A DNA stretch of 41,432 nucleotides, taken from the NCBI GenBank assembly GCA_900538555.1, contig UPYI01000022.1:1-41432 (forward strand). The letters are read 5' to 3'. This DNA comes from an uncultured Porphyromonadaceae bacterium (GTDB taxonomy: Bacteria > Bacteroidota > Bacteroidia > Bacteroidales > Barnesiellaceae). The translations under genes were made by a program, and so were the position numbers. Under the pieces are notes generated by a model. That model did no database searches, was not told the origin of the DNA, and saw only the letters and a list, made by a program, of their open reading frames with translations. Numbering within the stretch: position 1 is the stretch's first letter; each line of letters opens with the position of its first letter. Positions 1 through 9,835 of this stretch are shown here, piece by piece.

Positions 1-2313
1 CCACTGCATACAATGACGGGTTAGAACTATCTCTTGACCATTGAATATGACCTTAGCCGACTGAGGTTCAGGAATAATCTTGAATACGATTTTCTTGTCA
101 GAGATAGGCACTTTAGCTTCGACAGGTGCGACTGAATATTTAAGAGGCTTTGAGGCATCATCATTGGAAATAACAATGAATGGAACAAGCACTTCTTCAG
201 GTGTGGCACCTCCATGTACCTCGTGAGTCGGTTTGGTGCCAAGTGACTGATGTCTGAGTGCTACTTTATATTTTTTATGGTCGCGTTCGTTTTCATGAAC
301 CACGAAATCAATGTCACTGACCGTCATACAATCATCTGCCAGAGGCACATATCGACCTTCATGCTTTGTGGTGGAGTCGCTCTTCAAAGAGTCGCACTTG
401 CGGGACATGGCACTAAGTCCATGATCCGATACGATAGCGATGGTATGCTTGCCCACTTTATTCTCATCAAGAATTTTACAAATGACATCCTTAACAGTTT
501 CCAATTCAGCAATGAGGGTCATATATTTTTGATAATGACCTTTATGTGCCAGTTCGTCGAGTGCACTAAGCTTGAAAACGGAGTGGTTATCAACATCAAA
601 CGAATTCAGGTGCGTGTTTGATGGGATGGTTGTGCGTACAATTTGCGAAAGCACAGGGGCATAATCGCTTTGTAAATTTTCAAATAGATAATGAATAAAT
701 GGAATAAATTCAGCGCCAAGACCGTCAACCCAATAGATTTTATCTACTGGGTAAACGTGTTCATGTCGGATTTCGCTCAGTAAGTCGTGACTCTCTTGAA
801 ACGAGTAGTACCAATTATAGAATGAATTAGCATTTGCGTTGCATTCGTTTACAATGGTCTTTAGTTCTTCGGTATAATTATCCGCTATTTTTGCTCTACG
901 GAACTGTTCCAGATAATCTGCAGCCCATGAAGCCGAAACTTTTGTTGCGACTGCTTCAAAGGGAGTAAGATAGCCGGCAAGGTCAGGATAGTAATCTTTA
1001 AGATGTGAAAAGTTGAAATCTTTTTCCGCCCTAAGGATATACCAACCAACGAATAACGCTTTCTCAAAATCAAAGGTAGCAGTGCAAAGCCTTTTTGCTT
1101 GACTAAGATTGTCATCCTTTTGTGCAATCTCGATAATGTGCTCCTTTATCCAATCCTGATGTTCCAATGGAACGAGAGCTCGGAACAAGTCTCGCTGAAC
1201 TTGCATAATGTCATTGCGAGAAGCAAAATTCTGAAGACGTTCCGCATGAGGCATGTAGAAAATCTGTTCTGCAAGATTTACAAACAAAGTATTGGCAATC
1301 TTGAAGTCATCGATATCTTGAAGGATGTCACGCATATAGCCCGTCAACTCATTTTCTTTGTATGCAAGAGCATACGCTTTTAACAACCAACGACCATAAG
1401 CCGGTGTCTTGGCTTCAGCCCAAAGCGAAAGAATATCATTGCCTGTTATATTTTTACGATTAAATAAATCTTCAACGTATCTTGGAAAATCAAACGTCTG
1501 AGCTGCATTCTTACCAATGCTTTGAAGCAAATCATCCCAGTATTTAAGTTCGCTTGCCTTATACTCAATAGGCAACGATATTTCGAGGAAATTAGTAATA
1601 AACTCATGCGAATTATCTACCGGAAGAAATGTGAATATTGAGTCTGGTTTGGAGTTTTTCCATCGATTTAGAATTGGCGATGCCCCACAAAGGATTTTGT
1701 CCTTGGGTGCCTGTTTCTTCCAGAAGCTAAGCCAATCATGCATGGTCGGTAAAGAGCAGATATTAAGTTTGTCAGGGATAGTGTAGTCTTTGAATTTTGA
1801 AACATACACCATAACCTTATCATCCTTAAGCGCATAATATTGCCAAATAGGAGCACTTTCTTCAATGCGCCCGAAGGTTTTAAGGAAGTCCGTAAAACGG
1901 TTGTGCAATCCGATTATGGGAATATAGATTCGCTTTTGAGGATGTGCAATATCTTCCGACAAAATAATATCATTGAAGAAGCCCTTGAATTCGTCCTCTT
2001 TGAAGAATCGAGCAAGCTCCGAAAAGGGTGTGACGATGCTTGAGACTTTCAAACTCCGCACTGCATCGCTCAGAGTGTCAATGTCAATAGTCTTGTCAGG
2101 GCCTAGCGCAAGTATTTCTAGATCGAAATTTTCCACACCAAGTTCCATAACAAGAAACTTAGTGAGTTCTCGAAAAGCATCAAAACTATTCAACATAATG
2201 AAGCGCACACAATATCGTTGCGCTAGCACATCACGTGACTTTACATCGGTGCTGATAGCCTCCTTAAGGTCATCAAGCGAGTGAAATACTATTACTTTAT
2301 CGGTTGCATCCAT
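1..2313 (-). CDS. pglZ: BREX alkaline-phosphatase-superfamily protein PglZ (partial, 3' end beyond window)
   Basis: The reading frame opens with ATG at 2313 and stays open for 771 codons to the window edge, so the C-terminus is missing. The PglZ domain is visible: a WVDGLG motif around Asp530, VSDHG with Asp630-His631, and HEVHGG at about 697-702 followed by TPEEVLVPF. These are the metal-binding-type Asp/His positions of the alkaline phosphatase fold. PglZ is a core protein of BREX phage defence in all types; its exact biochemical role there is not settled. The start lies 3 bases after the brxC stop, so the two genes are translationally close and belong to one operon. In BREX type 4 the next gene would be brxL, expected just outside the left edge. 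Confidence 0.93.
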   Translation of the reverse strand, partial: MDATDKVIVFHSLDDLKEAISTDVKSRDVLAQRYCVRFIMLNSFDAFRELTKFLVMELGVENFDLEILALGPDKTIDIDTLSDAVRSLKVSSIVTPFSELARFFKEDEFKGFFNDIILSEDIAHPQKRIYIPIIGLHNRFTDFLKTFGRIEESAPIWQYYALKDDKVMVYVSKFKDYTIPDKLNICSLPTMHDWLSFWKKQAPKDKILCGASPILNRWKNSKPDSIFTFLPVDNSHEFITNFLEISLPIEYKASELKYWDDLLQSIGKNAAQTFDFPRYVEDLFNRKNITGNDILSLWAEAKTPAYGRWLLKAYALAYKENELTGYMRDILQDIDDFKIANTLFVNLAEQIFYMPHAERLQNFASRNDIMQVQRDLFRALVPLEHQDWIKEHIIEIAQKDDNLSQAKRLCTATFDFEKALFVGWYILRAEKDFNFSHLKDYYPDLAGYLTPFEAVATKVSASWAADYLEQFRRAKIADNYTEELKTIVNECNANANSFYNWYYSFQESHDLLSEIRHEHVYPVDKIYWVDGLGAEFIPFIHYLFENLQSDYAPVLSQIVRTTIPSNTHLNSFDVDNHSVFKLSALDELAHKGHYQKYMTLIAELETVKDVICKILDENKVGKHTIAIVSDHGLSAMSRKCDSLKSDSTTKHEGRYVPLADDCMTVSDIDFVVHENERDHKKYKVALRHQSLGTKPTHEVHGGATPEEVLVPFIVISNDDASKPLKYSVAPVEAKVPISDKKIVFKIIPEPQSAKVIFNGQEIVLTRHCMQW

Positions 2314-2316
2314 CTT

Positions 2317-5300
2317 TTATAGTCGATTGAAAAATTCTGCGGTTTCAGGATACTGTTCAAGAAGATTAAGTATAGCCATTTGCCACATGGTATTAGGCAT
2401 ATTTGTAGTCTTAATTTTCTCCTTGGCTTGCTTAACGATATCCGCCTTAGTTTCGCTGTTATTGTCTCCGTCATTCCCACCGCTGTTGCCATCTCCTCCG
2501 TTATTGTCGTTGTCATCACCGTTTTCTCCACCCTGACCGCTATTTCCAGAGGTCTTACGTATATAGAATTGGTAAATGGCTTTTTCAACATCGGACTCCT
2601 TACGGAATGCGATTTCGCTAGGAAGTTGCGAGAGCTTTTCAAGCATCTCATTCCACCATGCTTTCTCGATTTTGATACCTTCGATACTGTCAACAAAGTT
2701 TACGAATCCTTTTTCGTAATTGGCTGCATTTGTCAGACGGATACAAAGCTCGACGTGGTTAATCTTAATATCGCGATAGATTGACTTAATCTTATCAATC
2801 GAAGGTGTCTCTTGGGCGAAGATAGCGATAAGAGAAGTTATTGCGTTCTTTTCGTCTTCAGAGAGTCTCGGCACATACAACAAAGTCCAAAGAGGTTGTT
2901 TGGCAAAAGTTTTGCAGAACTCTTGAATATACCATTTTGCGTTGTCGAGGCTCTTTACCTCTTCCGGCTTGACTTTGATGGTCTTGCCAAGGTCAAAGGT
3001 GTCGTAGAGAAGTTTAGTAAGATCACTCTCTTCCTTCGAACCAAAGCGAAGCAACATCTTATTGCTAGGTTCTGATTTGCCCTCTTTCCACATTTTGAAA
3101 AGTTCGGTTATCATGTTGCATAGAGCTTCATCAGAGATTGGTTGCGAAATGGTGGTCTGGAATAGTTCAGCCTTGTATTGACGTAACGCATAGGATATAG
3201 CTGCGCAATTCAACATAGAAGTGAACATGCCATAAGGCGGCTTGATAAAGGTTGCAAATACTACCGATAGACTAAACTTATCTGCATATTCCTTTCGAGC
3301 TTTTTCCATACATTTCTCAACGCCACGGCAAACTTCAACCAACCACGAGTGTCCGTTGAGTGCATTTTCAGAGAGAGTGCCATCTGTCTTAATTAAAGAG
3401 TTACCGTTCTCTTCAAAGAGATATTTAAGAGGCACGGCATTACCCTTAAAAGTAATGAGTTGGTCGCGGTTTTGAGCTTGAAGAATCTGTTGGATAATGC
3501 CGGGACAATTCTTGTTTGAAAAGAATGTCATTGGTACAGATACACCCTTTGGGAAGCGTTGTGACTCAAAGCCCAAGGTATATTCTTTTCCGGCAAGCTT
3601 ATTGTTCAGCAGTTCTGGGAGTTGGTCGATAGTACCTTCTCGGTAAGACTCGCCATTGAAATAGACATTATAGGTATTATGCCGAAGTTGTGTAACCCAC
3701 TTAGAGACAAAAGCATGAGCCGCTTTCTCAAATTCCTTCGCTTCAGATTCATTGAAGTGACTACGGGCAACTTTAGATGTGGCCACGGCATCAATGAATT
3801 TGTTATAAGCCTGTGTTGAAAATGTCTCCTCAGCCAAGACAATGACGAGATTATCAAATTCTTTTGAGAAATTACTGAGTAGTGTCAATTTCATTTCGCG
3901 ACTTTCTTCGTCAAGTGCTAGGAAGAAAGCCACGTGCATATAGTTAGGCTTATCCGATGTAAACTTATTCAAACGGCTGCGGAGCAGCTGCTCGCTATCC
4001 TCACAAGAGAAGAACTGAACGTCAGTCTCTCGCTTAACAGAAATGCCAATCTGGAACAATCCTCTGAGGTCTTCTTTGCTCACAGTGTCGTAATCAAGGA
4101 CAGAAACGGATGTCTTATAGGCCGACTGCTCGTCCTGACGACGTTTGTTCATTTCGTTCTGGTTGTAGGAGGTGCCACGAATTTTGAACTCGCCGAAGAT
4201 GTCACGAACAACAATTTTATTCTCGTCAAGATAGTTTAAGATATCGATGACTTTACTATGAGTACGGTCTCCTGCAAACATACAACGGAGTACGTTGTCG
4301 TTGGGAGTCATCAACTCTATTGATTTCTTGAACTTAGGTGAAAGAGCATTGAGCAATAGAATTGCTTTGAATACACGCAGATAGTCTTCGCCTTGAGCTT
4401 TTACTTTGTCTTCAAACGAGTTGAATAAGCCTGTAAAGGTGGCACTTGCTGGGTCAGAATCGAATGTGGGATAGAAGAAATCCCACAATGAGTCTGCAGT
4501 CATAAGCATATCTACATTATAGCAATTCTCATCATTGAGGAATGCTTCGAAGCCCGACTCATTGTCATGCATGAATTTAATGACACTTCGGTTAGAAGAG
4601 CCTATAAAGTTTGAAACTTCGGAGCAGAGGAATGCTGTGTAGGGGTGCATAGGAAGCAGTCCCTTGATGTGGTTTTGTTGGTCAGCATTGCCATGCGTAA
4701 TGAAATCAAGAACTTCCTCTATTTGGGGAAGAATGTTTGCCTTTAATGTCTTGACTTGTTCGTTCGTTTCTTCATCTGGGATTGTGAAGCTATGGCGCAT
4801 AATAAGATAGGTACTCAGACTATCCATCTTATAATCTATTTCGTCGAAGCGATCGCTCATCTTGGTGATGTCCTTCGTCTTATTATCGGTGCTTTGCGAC
4901 TCGATACGGTGAGATATAAGGAACAGAAAGACGTTGTGATGCTGCGATTTCTCCGCGATGTTCTGGAGCAAATTAATTCGGTCGCTTTTCAAGGTGTCCA
5001 TAACGGAGGTGAACTCGTCCCAGAAAATGATAAGGCCATTTGCAATGTCGCGATTTTCTATCTCCTGCTCAACTTCAGCAAGCCATTCGGCGATTGCAGT
5101 CTGCTCAAATACTGATCCGATGGTTTCGCGAATTGCATTCTCAATGGTGATATACATCCCTGGATTGTAATTCTGAAGGAATGTAATTGCTTCATCGGCA
5201 GTGTTTATGCTGTCAGATAAATCCTTTGCTTTTGGAATTACTTCTTCTTCAAAAATGCGACGATGTCCCTCTATCCAATTGATTGCCGCAGTAAAGTCTG

Positions 5301-5754
5301 AATTGACAACAAAATCTGGGGCAATTGCCTTGATGGCTTTCGAAACTTCACGCTGAAGTGAAAGCGTAAAACGGGGTATATCGTATGCTTGCTGAACGCC
5401 TTTAAGTGTTACAGGAAAGTATCGTTTGTTCTGGCGAAGATTTCTTACTTGAGATTTGAGGGCCGAGTCATTTATATTATCAATGTAGGCATTGATTGAA
5501 TTAAAATCATCACAAAGTAGATGCTTAACAACTGCGCTTGCATGACTCTTACCGGTACCAAAGGTTCCACGTACCCATATACTTCGTCTCTTGCTAACCT
5601 CGTTGCTTGTGATAGCTGTTAGTGAGCGCTGAAGCATTTCATTGAATTGAGCGGTCGGTATGAATGATTGCCACGAAGAAACACCTTCTTCCAGTATGTC
5701 ATATACCGGAAGAAAGTCCTGTAAGTGGATAAAATCTGAATATTTTGTTGCCAT
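2317..5754 (-). CDS. brxC: BREX P-loop ATPase BrxC
   Basis: This 1145-aa protein has a Walker A motif GTFGTGKS at residues 63-70 and a Walker B-type LIIFWDEF at 241-248, the layout of the BrxC/PglY family, whose members are usually about 1100-1250 aa. The N-terminal motor domain is followed by a long helical region. Residues 1070-1099 form a Gly/Asn/Asp-rich linker before a last helical segment of about 46 residues. BrxC is the large AAA-type ATPase found in all BREX systems and works with PglZ in blocking phage replication. The gene lies 17 bp after brxP and 3 bp before pglZ, all on the minus strand, which supports a single operon. No frameshift or missing nucleotide-binding motif is visible. 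Confidence 0.93.
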   Translation of the reverse strand: MATKYSDFIHLQDFLPVYDILEEGVSSWQSFIPTAQFNEMLQRSLTAITSNEVSKRRSIWVRGTFGTGKSHASAVVKHLLCDDFNSINAYIDNINDSALKSQVRNLRQNKRYFPVTLKGVQQAYDIPRFTLSLQREVSKAIKAIAPDFVVNSDFTAAINWIEGHRRIFEEEVIPKAKDLSDSINTADEAITFLQNYNPGMYITIENAIRETIGSVFEQTAIAEWLAEVEQEIENRDIANGLIIFWDEFTSVMDTLKSDRINLLQNIAEKSQHHNVFLFLISHRIESQSTDNKTKDITKMSDRFDEIDYKMDSLSTYLIMRHSFTIPDEETNEQVKTLKANILPQIEEVLDFITHGNADQQNHIKGLLPMHPYTAFLCSEVSNFIGSSNRSVIKFMHDNESGFEAFLNDENCYNVDMLMTADSLWDFFYPTFDSDPASATFTGLFNSFEDKVKAQGEDYLRVFKAILLLNALSPKFKKSIELMTPNDNVLRCMFAGDRTHSKVIDILNYLDENKIVVRDIFGEFKIRGTSYNQNEMNKRRQDEQSAYKTSVSVLDYDTVSKEDLRGLFQIGISVKRETDVQFFSCEDSEQLLRSRLNKFTSDKPNYMHVAFFLALDEESREMKLTLLSNFSKEFDNLVIVLAEETFSTQAYNKFIDAVATSKVARSHFNESEAKEFEKAAHAFVSKWVTQLRHNTYNVYFNGESYREGTIDQLPELLNNKLAGKEYTLGFESQRFPKGVSVPMTFFSNKNCPGIIQQILQAQNRDQLITFKGNAVPLKYLFEENGNSLIKTDGTLSENALNGHSWLVEVCRGVEKCMEKARKEYADKFSLSVVFATFIKPPYGMFTSMLNCAAISYALRQYKAELFQTTISQPISDEALCNMITELFKMWKEGKSEPSNKMLLRFGSKEESDLTKLLYDTFDLGKTIKVKPEEVKSLDNAKWYIQEFCKTFAKQPLWTLLYVPRLSEDEKNAITSLIAIFAQETPSIDKIKSIYRDIKINHVELCIRLTNAANYEKGFVNFVDSIEGIKIEKAWWNEMLEKLSQLPSEIAFRKESDVEKAIYQFYIRKTSGNSGQGGENGDDNDNNGGDGNSGGNDGDNNSETKADIVKQAKEKIKTTNMPNTMWQMAILNLLEQYPETAEFFNRL

Positions 5755-5771
5755 AGTAACTTAAAAGTCGA

Positions 5772-8309
5772 TTATTTCAGCATTAACTTGATAATGTCTT
5801 CCGAAGTGAGATCTTCGCGGAGAATGATATTGTCGAGTCCCATCTTCAACTCCGCACGAAGCACCTGATTCTGTTCCTGCTCAAGTGAACGTAGGATTGC
5901 CTCGAAGTCTTCACGCTCTATACCGAACTGACGGACAATACCTTCTGTCTGGTCGGGATTGTAGAATTCCGACACTGTCAGAGAATAACGACAGTTTTTC
6001 TCGGCGTAACGATACAGTGAGTATGCTGTGGCTACGAGCGAGAGGTCGTTATATGGTTTACGAATGACTCCCGGTTTACGGTCAACTGTAGTAGGTACAG
6101 CTACGGCATTACCTAAAGGACTCTCTTTAAATGTATTCAGCAAAGAATTTAATGGATTTTTCAATGTACGGTCTTTCAAATCAGGATAAGAGTCTTGAAT
6201 CATAAGCTCAAGTTCCTGCTTTGTGACGTTGCGAGCGTAAGGAACGGTTGAGTAAAACCATTTGGCAATCTCAGAGTTTTCTGTGAGGTTAACCCAGATA
6301 ATTTCCCATACTGTTTCGGCATTGTCTGCAAAAGCGTCAGCCATTCTTTTGCCTATCGGAGAAATAGATTTATCTGATAGGTTAAGAATTCCTGCTTCAC
6401 GAATCCAGTTAGTGAAGGGAGGAATCTGGTAACGTGGATTCAGACCATGATTGTCATTGTCAAAAAAAGTTTCGTATGTGGTAAAGTATTTTTTTAGCCA
6501 CATCTCCCGAAGGCCCATGCCATCGTTGTAGCGGTTGATGCCTGATTTTACTGATTGCATTTTACTAGTTTTTTCTCCACTTGAGATGCAAACCGAACTT
6601 GCGGAAAGGCAACCTTTGCCATCAAATTCGATACATTTCAAGCAATGTATACATTTATTTTTGTCAATTTTAACTGTAGGAATAACAGAAAGAGCACCAG
6701 TCGGGCACTCAACTTCGCAAACCTCACAGTGGATGCAGTAGGTAGCTTTATAAAGAGTCCTTTTTATGTGGCTTATAAACACTACATCGTTCTCTGTTCC
6801 AGAAACTTCGATAATGGAGGTGTTTTGTGAACCATAGGTTATCTTGAAGTTTACCAGCCTTTTCCTATATTTGAGAGTTCCAGAAAAACAATCATTTTCA
6901 AAGTTTCCTTGTATTTCACCCAATACTCCAAACCAAGTTAGAATATCTTCTCTTGGATTAGAAATAGTCGCTTTGAAGTCTTGTCCTTCTTCAATAAACG
7001 AAATGTCTGAGTGGCATTCAACAGTACGACCGCCAGCCCTTTCTTTCCATTTACCCAATTTTATGTAATTGTCAATACCATGAATCTTAGACTTTTCTAA
7101 TGACAAACGAATTTTGTCAATAAACGGCTGAATAGAGTTCGGATATACCTTAGAAGCAATATTCTCGCTCCATTTTGACGAATAAGGGCAAATAACACAG
7201 CCGACCCTTGAAAATCCCAAACGATAAGCTGCGTTAAATGGAAGTCCTTTAAGGAGAATATACAGATATGTTTCTGTAGCATTCCATGATATGATTGGAC
7301 TGACGTTTATGATATTGTTGTGTTTTGCATTCTTGCCAATTCTGTTTCTGTTAGCTCTGTTAACGCTTTCTTCGTTACGAACCCCATCAAAAAGTATTGC
7401 TGAAGGCTGTTTGTCTCCACCACAAATTTCTTTTAAACTACGAGCTAATGGAGCTGACTTCATAATGCTGCAACACCAGCGTAAAACACGGCTTGGGGCT
7501 CCCATTCTATCCCAATATGACATTAACTCCTGATGGTTCTTAGACACATAGAAACGCAACTCGGGATATGTTTCGTGATAAAATTTTTTCACCTCGTCAA
7601 ATAAATCAAGTGACGGGGGCAATTCATAACCAGTGTCAGAGTAGATAACGACCAAATCTTCGCTGGGAATTACTCTTGTAACAAGATCGAGAATTACTTG
7701 GGAGTCTTTACCGCCAGAGAAAGAGCAAACGAAGATGTCTATTTTGCTCTTCAGCAAAGCTGACTTTCCAAGTTTCTCAATATCCTGAATGGGCATAACA
7801 TCAAAGCTATCACAAGACTCTTTTACCACAGCATATTCTGTTTTAGTCTTTTTAGATAGCGTTGAAGCCAATTCCTGAAAATCTAAATCTGGATTTACTT
7901 CTTTTGCCTTTTCCGCAGCCTTATATTTACGATATTCTGCATCGATAAATTCCATCGCTTCATGTTCGATAAGAAAAATTGGGTCTTCGTTGGCTTTATT
8001 TAGAGCCGACATGTTGACCGGATCTAGATTTAGTCGATGGTCTGCAATGAAAGTAAAAGTATGTGATTCAAATAGGTCTCCTCCAGTGGTCTCGAGTACC
8101 ACTTCACCTTTGTAGAAATAACGGCGGCCACAAGCCCACAGAAGTGGTTCCTCACAATGAGGGTACTTCCAACCTATTCTGTTAAGTCCAAGAAAGTCTA
8201 GTTCTTCCCAAAATACGGGACGTGGACAAACATTTAGAGCCTCGCCAGACGGTGGAGCCATCGTCAGGCGAACGCCATTGTTTTCTTTATCCCATATAAC
8301 TTTAAACAT
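5772..8309 (-). CDS. brxP: BREX type 4 PAPS-reductase-like protein BrxP
   Basis: This 845-aa multidomain protein has an adenine-nucleotide alpha-hydrolase (PAPS reductase) domain with the SGGKDS loop at residues 198-203 and a YSDTG motif at about 223-227. Extra cysteine pairs at 279/280 and 371/374 resemble the Fe-S ligands of DndC-like proteins. Two ferredoxin-type clusters follow, with Cys 525, 528, 531, 535 and Cys 553, 556, 559, 567. The C-terminus from about residue 595 matches the pattern I associate with DUF4007. A PAPS-reductase protein beside brxC and pglZ, without pglX, is the published signature of BREX type 4. The biochemical role is not established; sulfur transfer chemistry by analogy with Dnd is only an inference. 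The gene begins 7 bp after the upstream HTH gene stops. Confidence 0.88.
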   Translation of the reverse strand: MFKVIWDKENNGVRLTMAPPSGEALNVCPRPVFWEELDFLGLNRIGWKYPHCEEPLLWACGRRYFYKGEVVLETTGGDLFESHTFTFIADHRLNLDPVNMSALNKANEDPIFLIEHEAMEFIDAEYRKYKAAEKAKEVNPDLDFQELASTLSKKTKTEYAVVKESCDSFDVMPIQDIEKLGKSALLKSKIDIFVCSFSGGKDSQVILDLVTRVIPSEDLVVIYSDTGYELPPSLDLFDEVKKFYHETYPELRFYVSKNHQELMSYWDRMGAPSRVLRWCCSIMKSAPLARSLKEICGGDKQPSAILFDGVRNEESVNRANRNRIGKNAKHNNIINVSPIISWNATETYLYILLKGLPFNAAYRLGFSRVGCVICPYSSKWSENIASKVYPNSIQPFIDKIRLSLEKSKIHGIDNYIKLGKWKERAGGRTVECHSDISFIEEGQDFKATISNPREDILTWFGVLGEIQGNFENDCFSGTLKYRKRLVNFKITYGSQNTSIIEVSGTENDVVFISHIKRTLYKATYCIHCEVCEVECPTGALSVIPTVKIDKNKCIHCLKCIEFDGKGCLSASSVCISSGEKTSKMQSVKSGINRYNDGMGLREMWLKKYFTTYETFFDNDNHGLNPRYQIPPFTNWIREAGILNLSDKSISPIGKRMADAFADNAETVWEIIWVNLTENSEIAKWFYSTVPYARNVTKQELELMIQDSYPDLKDRTLKNPLNSLLNTFKESPLGNAVAVPTTVDRKPGVIRKPYNDLSLVATAYSLYRYAEKNCRYSLTVSEFYNPDQTEGIVRQFGIEREDFEAILRSLEQEQNQVLRAELKMGLDNIILREDLTSEDIIKLMLK

Positions 8310-8316
8310 ACGTCAA

Positions 8317-8535
8317 TTACTTTGTAGGGCATAATAACTCTCTCACATCCACATCCAGAAAGTGAGCTATTTCTTGAAGTTGTGTGACTGATGGCTGAAT
8401 TTTGTTATTACACCATCGCGATATTGTGGTCTCGTTTTTACCAACAGCGACACTAAGCTGTTTGGCTGATATTTGTTTTTCTGCCAATACAGCTTTTATC
8501 CGGTTTACCGGTATGGGCTTGTCTTCAGTTTTCAT
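8317..8535 (-). CDS. Small XRE/Cro-type HTH regulator of the BREX operon
   Basis: This is a 72-aa single-domain helix-turn-helix protein. The recognition region reads ISAKQLSVAVGKNETTISRW, a classic XRE pattern, and there is no effector domain. I chose the ATG at 8535 rather than the one 10 codons upstream, because the upstream start would lie inside the putative operator and at or before the predicted transcription start. It is the first gene of the transcript and ends 7 bp before brxP. With a perfect dyad at the transcription start, the arrangement suggests a self-limiting switch that keeps BREX expression low. This is inference; no homologue was compared. Confidence 0.85.
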   Translation of the reverse strand: MKTEDKPIPVNRIKAVLAEKQISAKQLSVAVGKNETTISRWCNNKIQPSVTQLQEIAHFLDVDVRELLCPTK

Positions 8536-8539
8536 TACG

Positions 8540-8555
8540 TTACAACTTCTTGTAA
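8540..8555 (-). promoter_or_regulatory. Candidate operator of the BREX operon
   Basis: A perfect 6-bp dyad, TTACAA-CTTC-TTGTAA, lies between the predicted transcription start (about 8556) and the first start codon (8535). Binding of the HTH protein encoded directly downstream would block initiation. The dyad is seen in the sequence; binding is inferred. Confidence 0.6.
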
Positions 8556-8562
8556 TAATTTG

Positions 8563-8594
8563 CAAAGATAGCCTAAATATTTGAAAGAGCCAAA
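8563..8594 (-). promoter_or_regulatory. Bacteroidetes promoter of the BREX operon
   Basis: On the minus strand TTTG (8594-8591), a 20-nt spacer and TATCTTTG (8570-8563) match the Bacteroidetes primary sigma consensus TTTG-N19-21-TAnnTTTG at every fixed position. Initiation is expected near 8556. Confidence 0.8.
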
Positions 8595-8599
8595 GAATA

Positions 8600-8963
8600 A
8601 CCTATAAAACAAGGGAATAACGATTAAAATCCTCTGTATTGAGTATTCAATACGGCATATTTTACTTTAAGCGTACTACATATATACGCTTGGAATAAAA
8701 TAAAACAATAACTGCTTTAATGGCGATTCTTTATTACATAAATCAATAAGCCTTCAAAAAAAAACAAAGCCTGACCATGACTCTTATAGACACATTGCCT
8801 ACCACGGTTTGTGTCACTCTCTTTTTCTTTTTTGAAGGGTAAAGTTCTTTATTGCACCCAATATTATCTGCAAACAAAGGTTAAATATGTTAAATCTTCA
8901 ACTTTTGAACTCAAATAGAATCCATATAGCTACTTTTCTACCGTACTACGTGCAAACTATTGA
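8600..8963. other. Non-coding junction between the BREX island and host DNA
   Basis: I see no credible gene, terminal inverted repeat or RNA gene here. The stretch is AT-rich and ends at about 8964, where a decapitated BspA-like gene starts, so it probably contains the edge of the acquired BREX segment. No target-site duplication was found by eye. Confidence 0.4.
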
Positions 8964-9752
8964 ACATCAATCAGTAACAAATACTCAGACTGTTCGAATC
9001 TTACCGGAATAGAAGTTGCATCGGGAAATTCAGCCTATTGTTCTATCGACGGAGTTTTATACAATAAGGAGGTATCGCATCTGATACAATGTCCACAAAC
9101 CAAAGAATGTGTGAACATTCCAGCGACAGTGACAGAGATCGAAAGCAGTGCATTCAGCGACTGTTTAAATTTAACTTCTGTGACGCTTCCCGAAACAGTG
9201 AAAAAGATTGGGGATAGGGCATTTATGGCTTCGGGACTGACTGCTGCAACGATCCCTGAAAGTGTGAAAACGATCGGAACGGCAGCATATTCGGATTGTT
9301 CGGATCTTGTATCTGTGACGATAGGATCGTCTGTGACGGAGATCGGGAATTATACGTTCGCTAATTGCCGCAATTTGACATCGGTTTATTGTAAAATTCC
9401 TGATCCGATTTCTTGCAATCCGGAGTTTTCCGACGAAGTGTTGTCGGATGCGGTGCTCTATGTCCCCATCGGATGTAAGCCGAAGTATGAGACGGTTGAG
9501 CCATGGAGCGGCTTTGCACATATCGAAGAGATGGATTACTCCGGCATCGGTCATGTGGCGGCAGAGCGTACGATCAGAATCGTTGCCAACCACGGGGTGC
9601 TGATAGTCGAAGGGCTTGGAAAGGGTGAGGCGGTAACTGTCTACGATATGAATGGTAGAACCGTCTATCGGGGAACAGCACAGTCTATACTGCTGCAATC
9701 GGGATCTTATGTAGTCAGAGCCGGCAACAAAACCGTGAAAGTGGTTATTTAA
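8964..9752 (+). pseudogene. 5'-truncated BspA-like leucine-rich-repeat surface protein
   Basis: The frame opens after a TGA at 8961. Typical LRR_5 sequence begins at once (YSDCSNLTGIEVASGN at about 8982), well before any plausible start; the first in-frame candidate is a GTG at 9111. The repeat units LNLTSVTLPETVKKIG, SDLVSVTIGSSVTEIG and RNLTSVYCKIPDPISC follow. The C-terminus has the YDMNGRTVYRG...GSYVVRAGNKTVKVVI type of sorting or anchoring domain found on exported Bacteroidales proteins. Full-length BspA-like proteins are much longer and carry a signal peptide, so the 5' part is lost. The cut point faces the BREX island. The remaining frame is intact, which suggests recent truncation. 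Translation from GTG 9111 would give 213 aa without a signal peptide, so export is unlikely. Confidence 0.8.
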
Positions 9753-9780
9753 CCGATCTGAAATATATAGCGCCGAAAAG

Positions 9781-9814
9781 GGGTTGTTTCAAAATACAAA
9801 TTTTGAAGCAACCC
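9781..9814. terminator. Hairpin terminator after the BspA-like remnant
   Basis: Arms 9781-9795 and 9800-9814 form a 15-bp stem with one G-T mismatch and a 4-nt loop. On the minus strand it is followed by TTTT, on the plus strand only by TT, so it may act mainly as an mRNA 3' end or serve both directions. Confidence 0.6.
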
Positions 9815-9835
9815 TTCGCCGTAAAAACAACATTT

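Noticed and set aside
2460..2540. Repetitive DNA suggesting a tandem repeat array or CRISPR
   Set aside because: It encodes the Gly/Asn/Asp-rich linker of BrxC and has no regular repeat-spacer structure.
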